Of a DNA stretch of 64,000 nt, positions 41,556 to 55,400 are shown one piece after another. Origin of the DNA: Haemonchus contortus (lineage: Eukaryota > Nematoda > Chromadorea > Rhabditida > Trichostrongylidae); the NCBI GenBank assembly GCA_000469685.2, contig LS997562.1, positions 40,810,345-40,874,344 of the forward strand, in the 5' to 3' direction. A model generated the notes under the pieces. The model saw only the letters and a program-made list of their open reading frames with translations. It was not told the origin of the DNA and searched no databases. The first letter of the stretch is position 1, and every line of letters begins with the position of its first letter. The translations under genes were made by a program, and so were the position numbers.

Positions 41556-43468
41556 GAGATAAGTGCGGGGACTCTAGGCGCAATTTAAGAGATCTGATCA
41601 CAGATTTTTACGGACTTCACGAAGTACAGTAATAGTAATGATTTAAAATAAAATTGCATGAACACAAACAACGTGATGGTGGCAAAGGGTATCGATCTGG
41701 CAACAATCGAGAGATGTTTATATATGGAAATATAGTCAAATGGTGGAAACCGAGAAAAATCAATAGGCAATTAATCAATTAGGATCAGAAACAATTGAAC
41801 CGCTCATGGCTCAGTAGGATATTTCCTCTAGAAGCTGGATTTATTATAAATAGTTGTATTTAGAAAAATAAGTAGGAAGGATAGAAATGGACGAGTTTCA
41901 CAGAAGATATAGGAATGCCAAGTCATTGAGCAGATGTACTGCTGGAATTGGAGGTGCTTTGAACGTTTGCACGATGTTCAGCACTTTCACAATGCGATCG
42001 ATAATCAGCCTGGGTACCCATTTTAATCACACATGCGGTACATTCGTAGTGAATTTGTACCAGTGTGAACACCTATAAATGGAATGGTCAAATATGAAGA
42101 TGTATAAATGCACCTAGTCGTGGCATGACCCACAAAAAGGGTTTTTTTCTTAAGAAAAGGGAGCCAAGCGGACGAGTTGGCGCAGGGACGAGTTGCACCG
42201 TTTTTGGGATTTTTTGCGGGACATGTTGCTACGCTCATATCACTTATGTTCGAAAATCTAAGATACCACAGCATATGCTCTGGGCTTCTATATTGGTTAA
42301 TGCGAAAAATTATGCGAGCGAGCATATCGTGCAGGAGGGGGCGGAGTCAGTGTAGTGGGTGGGGTTCCATTTCAAATCGAAAGTGCTATATCCCTGCCAA
42401 CTGCTATGCTAACACTAACAATCCAGTGTTTCCCAAATGGTCCCAAGATCTTAGACCAAAGGACCATACGGAACGGAGACCTTACCGTACTCCCCACCGC
42501 TACGCATCTGATACGTGTAATTTTAAGTCATTTCAAACTAGTAGTATAAAGTGATGATAGGACTACGGTAGGGAGTTGGATCCACTTTCAATTTTCATTC
42601 TAGTCACATTGGCGACATGAATACTACCCACTTATTTCGTTTGCTTCAAATTAAGCCCATAACCGTTTTGAACCCGAATAGCCAAAGTACGTTTATACTT
42701 GAATTCATGTTACTTACAGCATCCGTTCCTTGACATACAGTCCGTTGATGATTTTTCAGAAGAGCCTCTTGCTGAAAGACGTTCGTACAAGAAGGACATG
42801 CCCAGCCAACCTGAAAACCCTCATACCATCATGGGCTACACATCAGTTCAAATATGTTTTTTGGATATTCTATTCTTGCAATACCAATTTAGGTCCAATT
42901 CCGTTGCAGCATCTCAAACTACTCATGGAAAAATCTAAAATTCGGTAACAATAGAGACCTTTTCAGAGAACTGCTAGGCGTGGTCATAGTATAAACCAAC
43001 ACTAAAAAGGGATCTTGGTAATTTATGGTCCCGCAAATTGTAGACAGTAATTTTGCTAGTTAACACATTACATTCTATAAAAAACCCACAATAGTGACCT
43101 CAAAAAGAATCTCAGGTGAGTCTGTTGGTACGAATAGCTCAAACCAGTGTTGAAGTGAGTGGGTGTGGTTTCCGAAGACATCCATCTATTGGTTAGCGTC
43201 AGTAAAAAAAGAGGTTGGTTTTTGTTATTAAAGGGTGAGATATTTCTGATACGTATACCTGATTTCAAAGCTCTACTCAACAGCTCTACCCAGCTGTCCA
43301 GCCAGCACGAGCTATTTGTTAGTTTTCATACGAAGTTCAACCTTCCTACTTACATCACCAATAGATTTCTTCCATGAGCGTCATGGTGCGGGTGAAGAAA
43401 CCACCAACGCACGTTCCATACTCTTTGAAGCCTTTTCTTCCTTTTCCTTTTCTTGTTTCAGACCCAAA

Positions 43469-46400
43469 TCAGTACATCCCGCTTCCGTCGAAGTAGCAAG
43501 ACGACCTCACCTCGACTTCCTTGTGACAAAGAGTATTAGCATCGTCCGCGTCTAATTTCTTCCGCAATTCATCAACGCTTAGGCCGTCCTGGGTGAATCT
43601 AAACAGTGGGTATATAACGAAGTATTTGAACGAAATAGGTCCTGGGAAACCAAGAATTCCTTCTATGCGATATGTTTTAAGTCACCCTGTATCTGAGTGC
43701 CCAGTAGTCAGGAATATCAAAAAAATCGCGCTTATTTACAAAAAAAGGGACCGAAATACACGCTTTCAAGCTTGATTCGAGCCTCACCTTGTGGAAGAAA
43801 GACCGGCAGTGATGTCGGATTTGATACGCATTTTTACAGACTCAGGAATCTGAAGCATGGCCACTGGCGTACCAAACATTGCCGGATCGTAGACAAGAGG
43901 AAGCGCTGAAAAAACTACGGTAGCTTTCAAAAACTTCAAAAGCAGTCTTTTATATTACCGTACCTCCTGGCATCATTCCGTTCATAAAACTGAATGGAAA
44001 CCCGTTTAGATTAAGATTGCCCAACTGAGACGGTACTGTAGTTTTAGTTGATCTGAAAGAGAGAAGTAGGCAGTATAAGCAGGTGGAGCCTGATATTCGA
44101 GGATATCGACTACCGTAATGGAACCATTACTCACCTTACTGGAGCTGATCGCCGTTCACCACCGTTTTCGCTTGGAAACGCTGTTGATGTTGTTTCTGCT
44201 TGAGCGGTGTCGACTCTGAGCTGAGCTTTGAGACTGTTCAGATGTTGTAATGAGAACAGATGGTCCTGCAGCGTTATTCGTCCACCGTATTCCACACCAC
44301 ACATTGTGCACGATGTAGACGTCGAACGATTCACCTCTTCCTCACCTAAGATGTACGCGACTAAATATTGATTGATTCCCAAGAGAAGGCGTTGCCGATA
44401 GGCGTGGTTTTCTACGAAGATGGGAGTATCTCCCCATCCCAAGAGTTTTTGCAGACCATAAACTTACCGCTAGCCGTTCGTGTCTTGCGCTCTTTGGCTC
44501 GTGCATTTTGGAACCACACTTGCACCACCCGTTTGTGCAGACCGATCTCCCGTCCCAATGCTTCGCATTCCGTCATCGAAGGGGTCTTATAGTCTCCGAA
44601 CACGCTCTTCATTACCTGAACGTGGGCCATGAAGTGTTTTCTTGAAAACCAATAATCAGTAAAAGTTCGAGGTTGGGGAAAATCGATAATCTGTGATTCA
44701 AGAAACAGTAAAGTAGCAAGGACGGTGGGCAGATCCTTCTAGCAGCAGACCCCTAAAGCCACAATATTTCTTGACTGGGCAGAGTAAAATGGGTATTTTG
44801 CTCGATTCACAATATACAGCTTGCAAACGCACGTGTGCGCTGCAGACGTGCGACTGCGTTGCGGCAGTAGAACGAGCCGCACCGCAGCCGCGCGCGTCGA
44901 TGTCGTGCCATTTAGGACTAATAATCGGATGAATACAAAAAATACGACAAAATAGAAAGAAGTGTTGAATCCCCAACATAAAAAAATGTGAAAATGATAA
45001 GAAGAGCCCAAGAGGTTGTTGATTGCTTTTGTGAGCTTTGATGCGGCTTTAAAGTCACATATCCCAAACAAATTAGTAAAATGAACTCACATGAACTTGA
45101 GTAGGAGTAAGATGAGTGCGGTAGCGCTTGTTACTCGTGGGGGATCGGGATTGTGCTGAGCCACCAGCATAGGATGCTGGATTCTCTTCGATGAAATCCG
45201 TTGGGTCATCATCAGACTGGCCAAGAAACGGTGACATTGACAAGGTGTCACGGCTGTAATGACACATTTTCTGAGAGACCATCGTAGTCCACGAGATCAT
45301 CGTAAAACTCACTCCTGAGATGCACTGCTCAGATCAAGCACACCGGCGAGATCTTTGTTTTCAACGGTGGCTGTTGTGGTGGTGGGAGGAATAAGTACAG
45401 GAACCTGAAGAGGAACGGAGCTATTCTGTCGTAGGTCGACCGTAGACGACGTCGGGACGCTTACATCTTCAGCATTCGGCAGTAAATCGATATCGACCGG
45501 TGTAACCGAATGTTGCTGTGGATGCCGAGCCGGAATGTGTTCCTGAAGCGATTGACGACTGCGGAATAACAAGCCACAGAACGGACATCGCTTATGGAAC
45601 ATGGACGATGGCGAGGTGTTTGCCGATTCGCACTGAAAAAGCTATACATGGCAAATGTTCCATACCAGTTGAGGAAAAAGACATCAGTCAGTTAAGTCTC
45701 TTACTAGTTTCAGAAGTGCCTCTGTGCTCGACTTGCTGGCACCAAGAAGTTTTGCTAAATCAGCTGGCTTGGCATCATTTATGCTGGCAAGGGCGGTTTG
45801 CTGGATGAGTTGCGCCTTCTCCTCGTCCGTCAGCGACTCTTCGACGATCTGAAATCACCAGAGATTATTCGTTCGTGGGTGAATTATCCATCAACTCTTA
45901 CCGACCTTATTATCATTCGCTTGCGCCTGACAATCATCTTTATAGCACTTCTTCTGTTGATGTTGAATAAGCTCATAGTAACGTTGGAAGACTAGACTGC
46001 ATCTGAAAATGGAGATATGGTGTAGATACAAATAACCCAAATTTATAAGGAAAGTAGATGAATTAGAGCAAACGGTGTTCAGCATCGGACAGGCTTCCCG
46101 GAAAGGTCAGTGGATTCGACTCGATGTCGACGTTCAGGCTTTATAAGTGCCCATCAAGACTCCCAAATGACTTTGCTGAGGTGAAGGCCCACACCAATGT
46201 CAAGCTTCCCCAGAAAAAGGAATTATGATAACTACTAAGTATAGGGTAGACGACTGATGTCCTAATCAGCCTTAGTCAGAGCGGAGTACGCTACAGTACC
46301 ACTCCATACATCTGCACTGACTTCATTCACGTGTGAAATGAGTTTCTAAAACCTATACTCCACTCGAAGTTACGATCTGTTTCTTACTGTAGGACTTTTT

Positions 46401-49400
46401 TTTTACCGGATACCTTCGAAAACAATAAGAACTCGTGACTACTTACCGTTTGCACTGAAAGTTACATCCTGGTGTACGCACGAATCGATCGGCATTCTCA
46501 TGATTTGGCTGATTCTCGTAGATTTTCCGGGCCTTAAAACCTCTAGCCTTAGAAAGTATCAACACTTTTACTGATAGGGTAACATTGGGAGGAGAGTTTA
46601 TCTCATCCTTTGTATTATTTTTATTTTCTTGTTATTTCTTTAAAATTTATTTTAAGATTTTCCTAAACAAAAAACGTATAGGTTCTATGATAATTATTGT
46701 GCATATCATCCGCCCTGAGGCGGTGGATTCGTTGGTTTGGTTTAGAGTTCGAGCAGCCAATCAAAGGAGGTTCGCCGCTCTCCCACCACACCCTCTGTGA
46801 TTGGTCGACCGAAATGTGCTGCTTCAGATCATCTTCTCCTATGCCCCAAGTAAACATGGATAAAAGGTTAATTTGAAAAAGACCGAATTTATGAGAAATT
46901 TCATATAAAAAGGCAAAAGATGGATGCAAGTCAAAAGAACTCCTTGGACACTGTATAAAGGAGAAATTTTTTTTATTTGTTTGAAAAAAGGAAGCCGCCC
47001 GGGTGGGCACCATCTGAAGTTTATCTCTAATCAGCCTAAACTTCTATAAAATCCATATCTACTTTAGACATTTTGAGACGTAGGCAGAAACACTCACTTT
47101 TTGTCGAGCATTCTGAAACCACACCACTATTACTCGCGGGCTTAGCTGTAGCTTCTTACTCAACACCTCCAAATCGTCATCTTTCGGGTAAGCCTAAAAA
47201 AAAATTCAGAATTTCATCATGCGAGCCATAATGCGATCAGAATCCTATAATCCCGAAAAGTTAAAATTCAGCGTTAAATTACCTGCTTGTCGAAAAACTG
47301 TTGCAAAGTCCGTAGCTGATAGTCCGTGAAACGGGTTCGATTCGCTCGACGACCTGAGGTACTCGATTGTGACAGTTGGGTTATAGGCCCTGAACACATA
47401 AATCATTAGTCGATAATCAATCGATCTACTTGATCATAATCACCGCGATCACAACCTCGTCAAGAGAAATACCAAAGAGTTCTAGTTTTTCGTATAACCA
47501 GTCAAAAGTGGAGCCTACGCACCTACATTTCTACAGCGATAAAGCTTGCACTATTGGAAGAAGGAAAGGAATCTGTTCAATGGACACTCAATAACTCTGG
47601 GGAGGCAAAGTGGAAAGCAGCGATTCATAGTCGGAAATGACTTTGGCAGTTTACCATGCTACTTAATGGGCGATGAAAGGTTCCTCTCTTCCTAATTTAC
47701 TTTCTAGATTTATAAAAATTTCAAAAATAACTTCGATGTTCGGTGGTTCAAGAAAGACCACAGTCAAGAAGCTGACCAGAAATCATTCCGGAGGGGTCCA
47801 TGAATTGGAACGGATTCGCGTGTTGCATCTGCTGCATCATCGCCTGTAGATTCAACGGAGGCACGGTCGGCGTTTCAACAGGTTTCGGTGATGGCTCGCG
47901 TTTCACCTAAAAAACAACTCTAATGACTTAAATTACAATTAGTCATGCAATATCGAATTTTTGACCGGAATCAATCAGTTCAAACACTGAAAGGCAGTCT
48001 AAACCCTTTTGCAATTTTATGGAATAAACGACGGTAATGTCATGTCAACGACAGCACACCTCATGGGCCAGATAGGCCAGATAGAGACGTCCCGCTTTAC
48101 TTTGCTATGGCATATTCACGTCGGAGTAGCCCTGTGATAACTGCGATATCACTTAGAAGAACCGGGTTGTTTCCGCTTTACATTAACGAAACACGGGCAA
48201 TGTGAGTTGCCAACCGCCCCAAAATTCGACTTTACGGTAGGAGATCGTCATCACGGGAGGGCCGGAAGTAGAACGAAAGCTAAAGTTTCTCTGACGTTAA
48301 CCGGTCCCGTTTCGAGGCGTTTCGGGGGAATGTTCAGCCTGACCAGCCTACACACGATTAGCTATATAAGTCAGTGCATCCATCCTTCCTACCGATGAAA
48401 CGACAGCGAAATCTAAAGGGACGAGAAAATTGGCTAGCCTAGGCGGTGTATCTAACAACCTGGAACTCTTCACATACATCCCCTCTCCGCTTCCCTCACC
48501 CCAATGGCTAGCCATTCCACTATCGTCGTCCCTTATTTTTCCTATGTTTTTCACACCGCATTCCTATTAATAGTCAAACATCGACGAAAAATAAATACCT
48601 ACCTCTGCAGCAGATGCAAGCGGTACGACCTTTGTCTCGCCGGTCTTTTCATATGTATCCAGGTCGATACCCATCTGTGGTGGTACGCTAAAGTTGTACG
48701 GAGAATCCTTATCACGTTGACGTTCCTGAATCGAAATCCGTTAGGTTTTCCAAAACCACTACGTTACGGTATATTACGAAACTCAGATGGTAAGATAAAC
48801 CACGACAACGATTAGTAGGTCTTATGGCCTCTCGCTATCTCCTAGGAATCAATTGAGCTCCACTTCCTCCCAACTATGTCCTACACGCGGAAGGATTTCA
48901 GTGTATATTCGCTGGGAAATGCAAAACACAACTAGGAGCCTCCTGAGTAGTTGAATAGAGCAAGGCCCACCAATCTATCCAACTATGCCTAAACACATAC
49001 TAATTTAAAGTCTACCGTTACCTTCGAGTCCGTACAACCCTCAGTCCCTCAATATCCCCAGACAGGAAGGGCAAATCTGACAGCAGTGAGGAGCCCGACA
49101 TTTAGCGATTGTTTCATTTCCCAGGCGGTAATTCGTCATACGCGTATGCGCACGCTCAAAACATTATTCGCGTGCCTGCATGCGATATACGCGCATCGTC
49201 TCCCAGTAAAGTTCATCGTACTCATGCAAAGGATACGGTAATGGAAAGATGGCATCTGTCAGGAAACATTTACATTATCTCCGTTATAAACATTACCATG
49301 CCCTTCACCACCACAGTAAGCTCTACGGAAAAACTTTGCCCTAATGGGATTATGAAAAGAGGGAAGGCTCCCACTGCACTAACCTCCAACGTCATACTGA

Positions 49401-52400
49401 ACTAGCTCAACCCGCCCCAGAAAGCCGTCATTTCACCCACATACTCAAGTTCAACTAGATTTAGCCACTGATAACTTGCAGGTATTTATGACATATGATT
49501 AACAACTTGAAAAGGAATTCCTTTTCAAGTTCTTAATCAGTATGTCATAAATACCGACTGTAGGTGAAGAATTGTGCAATTGCAGAATTACAGAAGTGTC
49601 GACAAACCTTGAACAACGTATTTCTGAACCAATGCTTGATGACTTTTTCCGGTAAACCAGCTTTCAATGACATTTCTTTGATTTGAGATTCTGATGGACT
49701 GTTGTTGATATCAAAGTATTGCCTGGAAAAACTTTGATCCAAATGGGCGTGGTTTCCCATGGCACGAACAACGCCGACTGACCGTAAAATTTTCAGCTGA
49801 TCATCGGTGATCCTCGTTCGGGCACGCTTTGCTGGTGAAGATGACAGTTGTTGCATCTGAAATCGATAGGTTAAAGGTTTTAGGTTCTAATCGTAGAGGT
49901 AGTCTACGAACCTGCTGGGCCATGAGGGGATTGAAAAATTCTCCCATCCCGGGTACAAATCCTCCGAGTGGATTTGGTGGTAGGAAAGGAAAACTGCCCA
50001 TCATGCTTAGCATAGCCATCTGAGCGAGATCAGGCTTTGCTGCATCTGGAAAAAGATACCAAAGATGACTTCACAACCTCTGATGGTGGCATGTGTATGA
50101 CGAGACTTCATCCCGGCCAAATTTGGCCAATCCCAGTAACGCTGTTGTAAACTCACCAGCAACACTGGCCTCAGATCGCGGTCGCTTCTCAGGCGGTTCG
50201 CCATCACGGGAAGACCGACTGGCAGCGGGTGACAGGTGATGACCATTGGTCTGGATGGGGGTGGTCACCTCGGGTATCATCTCACAAATTCGATCGGCGA
50301 ACGACTGCACAGCCGAATCGGGTAGAGTGCTCGAATGGGCAACATCGTAGTGTGACGATAATGCCTAAAATGAAAATAGCGGTATTGGTATGTGTCGATC
50401 AACGCTGCCGTTGAGTCTACTCTGGAGCTTTTGAATGCCATCACCCATACCAAACGCCCCCACTTCACCCCTTCCAAAACCTACCAAAATCGATGGCAAT
50501 CTTTCCGAGCACTGGGTGCATTCCACAGTGGCCAACGTCTCCGCTTGAGCGTCAGTCAGTTCGCCAAGTCGTGGTAGCCTTGATGCCACCGATGGTGAGA
50601 CCGCAGTGAGCTTCTCTTCGCCAAAATTCTTCACCATCGACACCAAAGCGGTAGCGCTCTTCGGTGCCGTCAACTCTTCATCGGTCTCAGGGGTGTTTCC
50701 TAAAAATAGCCATCAAATTCTGCAACTGGTCTGCCGACACAGCCGCCTACCTCCACTTGATGTCGTCTGTGGTTGAGAGGCGAACGGCAATTGTAGACCA
50801 GCATTTTGACCCATTAGCATATTCATTATGTTGAACATCGTCATCACATTCTGTTGTTGAGCGGCGTTTGATGGCTGAAACTGTGAGCTGTGAGCTTGAG
50901 CTTTTTGAAGCAGATTTTTGAATTTTTTCGAATTATGATCCTTTAAAATTATGGTGGAAGATGGTACCCAGAAGTTGCCTAAGGTAAGCGATCAGCGGGA
51001 AGGAAGCCTGTTTCTGAAGAATTTTCTCGATCTATGTATTATAGTATTTTTTTTTCAGATATTCCGCAATGTGAGTCAAAAGGTCCTTCCAGCAGGGGCA
51101 ATATTTTCGGGTGAAGTCTCTGACTCGAGCTCCAGCTCCAAGCCTTGAGGGAGAAGCCTTTTATTCATCTTTATTTGAGAAGTGCATGTTGATATATGGG
51201 ATGTAGGAAGACTTCCGCGACTTAGACTGGACTTCGTAAATAAAACCTGAAATTACATAGTAACTTCTTCATCATGAAACTAGTGGGTGCAGGTAGACTA
51301 CCGGGTTCTTTAAAAAGAGCTTCTGGAAACGCCCTTGATTTCAACTACAGAAGAATTCCTAGAAATTGGCCGAAATGTTGAAAGTAATAACTATCCGAAT
51401 CTACCTCGGAAGTATTTTTGACTGTGCCACGTGCCTACCGTCAAGACGCTCTTCATGAATCACTTACATTTTGATCACAAAGTTCATGGAGGCCTTCACA
51501 ATAAAAGTTTCCTTACAGCTACTGGCAAGCTCTCGCCCTGGTAGGAACTCCAGTTGAAGTATCAAGTCAAGTTGAACATCCAATTCAGTCAGCCTCTGTA
51601 TACAGTAGCGCTCAAAAGTATTCGGCGAAATGCTTCTTCAGTTATAATTTTCAGTCGTAACTTCTTTCGTACTGGATCTAATCAAGCGAAATTTCAATAT
51701 GTGTAGCAACGGTGTAGTGTGAATATTTACCGCTATTAACCTGCAATCTGGTCATGTTCCAGATATCCAAAAGGGCTTGAACAAAACATCAACTGGAAAT
51801 ACGAATGGTGGTCCTTCCAGGAGTCTTTCCCTTTTTGCCATTTCTTAAGTGTACGAGCACTAATGTCGAACCCAGAAGAGAAGAAAAACGTACACAAGGT
51901 CGGAATAACTGCAGACATCACAAACTTGCATTCAGCACAGTCTACAAACGCCTCCCCATTACTATGTGGATATGGCTGTTTTGCAGTCAAGTAGTGTTGG
52001 ACAGTGTGAAATATACTTCAGCTAAACATATCGAAATTTCATTTGATTTGCTCCACTGGGAAAAAAGTTACGAGCGGTTGGAGACTGCGATGGCACAGTT
52101 CAAACGCCCTTCCCTCCTTAACCCATGGAATCCAAACCCACACCAACTGACCTTATTTCGTCCTATTATTTCATCGCCTCAGAAGAATTTCATAGAGATT
52201 TAACGAGACCTTGAAAGGTCATGTTGACCATTCATGGCGTCATTCCCTCTGAAAGTATTTTCCAAGCCAAATTGACCAGGGTCCTTTCATTTCATGTAAT
52301 CGCAAGCTTAATTTCTTTACTGGCCATGTCCTTCTGAAGGTACCACCTAATGGCCAATACACGCAGGAGTGCAGCAGGAGTGCCGTAGCGCCCCTTCCGC

Positions 52401-55400
52401 GATCGGTACGTCAAACCCCACGGCGCCCAATTCCCAAGATTCATGACGGGCTTCTTGAAGAATCTTCTGTGATCAAAATCTGAGCTCTTACACAGAAAGA
52501 CCAGACCCCAACCTAATAAGCGGTTCAATGAGGTGCTTAAAGAGCATAGCTCAAGAAGTTCCCCCAGAGCGTTCGATCTGTCAACGGCCCGTCTCAAGGG
52601 TGAGTATGGCTTTGAAGTGTTGCAATTGCAACGGTATGGGTAGAGGGCGCTGTCAATGAGCGCCGTCCGACGAACGCACGTTAGAGCCGTAATTATGGGC
52701 GACCTCCAAACTTGCCTTTAATTGATTTGTTTGAACAATGATCGTCGGGGCTATTGTCATTGCGTGTGGGTGTGTGAGAGTGGGAATGTGAGAGTTTGAG
52801 TGTGTGAGCGCCCGGTTGGTGCCAGTGTTTGCATCGCGCAATGAATACACACCCCACACATACACACACATACATACACCCATCCATCCATCCCCAGACA
52901 TTGCACCCATATCGACCACACCGCAATTACCGTAATACGCCGCCGACGACGTCAACGGACTAAACGGACAACGATGACGTTGAAGAAAGCGCTGATACGT
53001 AGCGCTTACGATACTAGCGCGTATTACGATGAATCGTAATGCCGTTTGAAAAGCGCTTTTCTGTTTGGAGCATTCAAGCTAGCCGGGTCTGACTGTACCT
53101 GTGTACCTTATGAATCAGCATTACTATATGTATAAATCAGTAAACGTCGTCGTTATTGTGAATCCCATAATCGGACATTCATCGTACAAAACCAGTCCAC
53201 AAAGCCGGCGAATAATTTCGTGTATAGAAAACTGGTAGGATTTCAGAGTTAAGGGCTGTATAGAATAATTAGCCGTAGAGAAAATGACCTCATTTCCCCC
53301 CTAATAGGGAAGAATTACCGGTTCTTTTTGTTTTCAGTTTTGTTTGGGATTGGTAATGACTGATCGAATAGTTGAAACGACTCTTGGAAGTTACTATAAT
53401 GGAGGACGAGTTACCTAACCGGAATGAGACCTTCACTCTTTACAGCTAGGCTTATTTGGTAGTGGCCGAACCCCAAATGGCAATAGCCCGTTCACCCCAT
53501 TCTTTCCATTCAGCTAAGGTTGTATTTCCATTAAATCAAGGAACCACGGTGAACATACTACTTCCACTTACCCCTCCACTAATTACCCAACGGAGAACGT
53601 CTAGAAATAATGACCACGTATCCTGACGAATTGTCTATTATAGCCAGTTATATAACCAGGGGTCAGGGCTATTTTTTATTGGTCATAAAAGTCCTGAACG
53701 ACAATCCGAAATAAACAGACCATCGCAGTAGATCAGTTTGGCTAAAGTGGTCGAGGCGACCCCTTATCTTCACCTTTCCAGCATATCCGCTTCCTTAATC
53801 CCACCCGCGGAGGTGCTTCTGGAGGGAACGCCGACTTCCTCAGGTGTATGAGGAGACAAAGAGTGAAGATGGGGGAGTATCAAGACCTAGTTGAACTATG
53901 TTCTTAGCTCGACACCCGCCACGCATGGGCCCACATGTGCGTTCCAAGAACTGCTTACATTCCAGAGAATACGAGAAGCTTGCATGGGAGAACGTTCAGG
54001 GTAAGTCTCCGTCGTTACCCATGAAACTGTTACCCAATGCCACTCGTAAAGGACGAGGAGTTTGAAGCGACAAGAGGGCCAGAAGGTCCAATGTATCCCT
54101 TATCGTCTAATGCTCTTGGCCCGTCCTCAGGAAGCAACATTCGTACCATCACAGAAGCGTTAATCAACGTGATCAACCTGGCTGGAGGGGAGCACCATTT
54201 CAGATGAATAGAACGTCCCTCATATTCTCCCATACCAATCCCCTATTCAATTTTCCGGAGGTGGGTATAAGTGGAGGTTGGCTGGCGGGGTCGGTGAGGA
54301 TTTGCGTAGTCGAATTGATTTCGCGGTCGCTCATTTACATGAGAATCAACAGTACGCCTCGTCTAGGACAATAGAACGTGCCACGCCGACGTCGATATCG
54401 TGGTCGTTCATGAATCATGATTGTGATTGGCTTACGAACTTAGGCAAGTACGCAAATACGGACTGTGCACACAAACAGACGGACAAACGACCACTTCTTC
54501 GAATCATGGGATAAATGCGATCAGATTGCACCCCAACAGTGATCGGGTATCATTATGACACATTTCTTTGCCGCCCACATCAGAAAAAGGTGCCAGGAAT
54601 TGCATCTGACAAATTAACGAGTTCTTTTGTGGTCTCATTCGCTTAATATTACAGTATACAAGTTCTTGAGATGACCTTCAATTAATTTCTCGAAACGACG
54701 GAACTGTGCTAAGGGTACTGAAAAATTCACCAAAATGAAATAACCATCTCAGGCCATAAATGGTTTTTTGGTTGCGGTAGTAACGCTTCACGTACCTCAT
54801 CATCTCGGCTCAACAGCTCTCGAATGATCTTCTGTGGTGGTCCGCCAGGTTGTTCGAGAACGGGCTTTGAAGGGTCCACATCACCAGAACCAACTAGTTC
54901 GGCGATTTTGCTCATACGCGACTGATGGGCGACCGATCTGTAGTGATTGACTTGATTTGATAAAGTAGTCGGTTGATAAGCTAATTAGTTAATTGATTAT
55001 TAATTAAGGACACCGTAATGAATCGAAGTTTGGCTACTCTCTCAAGAAATCCATCCTTTGAGTCGACCAACACTAATGAGACTGCCTATTAAAACCCAAT
55101 TTCAAGTCACGGAAAGTCAATAAATAAGGTTTCATTGTAATTCCGTAGCCGCAGCGCAACCGCACGCCGTAGCCGCTGCGCGACCGCACGCATCCCGTAG
55201 GGGTTCTTCTGTCAATGGAATGAGCCGGTCAACGTACAGTGTCATACGATTTTTGAAAAAAATATTATCTATTGACACTTATTATTCAACGCCCCAATAG
55301 GGGAAGGACGAATTCTTTTCATAAAGCGTTAGGGAATATGAGCGATTAGCATCTTATTCATTTCTTTCAGAAAAATTTGCATAGTAGAAACTTTGCGGAC

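Larger units (their letters stand above)
39863..43468. other. Convergent intergenic region between the cathepsin and zfh genes
   Basis: No supported exon. Frames such as 40052-40333, 41887-42078 and 42177-42554 lack recognisable domains. One stretch after a TTTTTCAG acceptor (42762 onward, EEPLAERRSYKKDMPSQPEN) looks protein-like but has no partner exon. A GC-rich island lies at 41461-41555. The 3' UTR of the zfh gene must be here on the minus strand. Confidence 0.4.
50875..54795 (-). other. Large intron (or unresolved exon region) of the zfh gene
   Basis: Both flanking exon boundaries are in phase 0, so this may be a single 3.9-kb intron. It contains a Tc1-like end (ACAGTAGCGCTCAAAAGTAT at about 51602), CA-rich and CATC microsatellites (about 52790-52895) and open frames without domains. 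No further ZFHX finger was recognised here on the minus strand. Confidence 0.5.

Noticed and set aside
42763..42900. Protein-like stretch after a TTTTTCAG acceptor (EEPLAERRSYKKDMPSQPEN)
   Set aside because: No donor or partner exon and no recognised family; left as intergenic.
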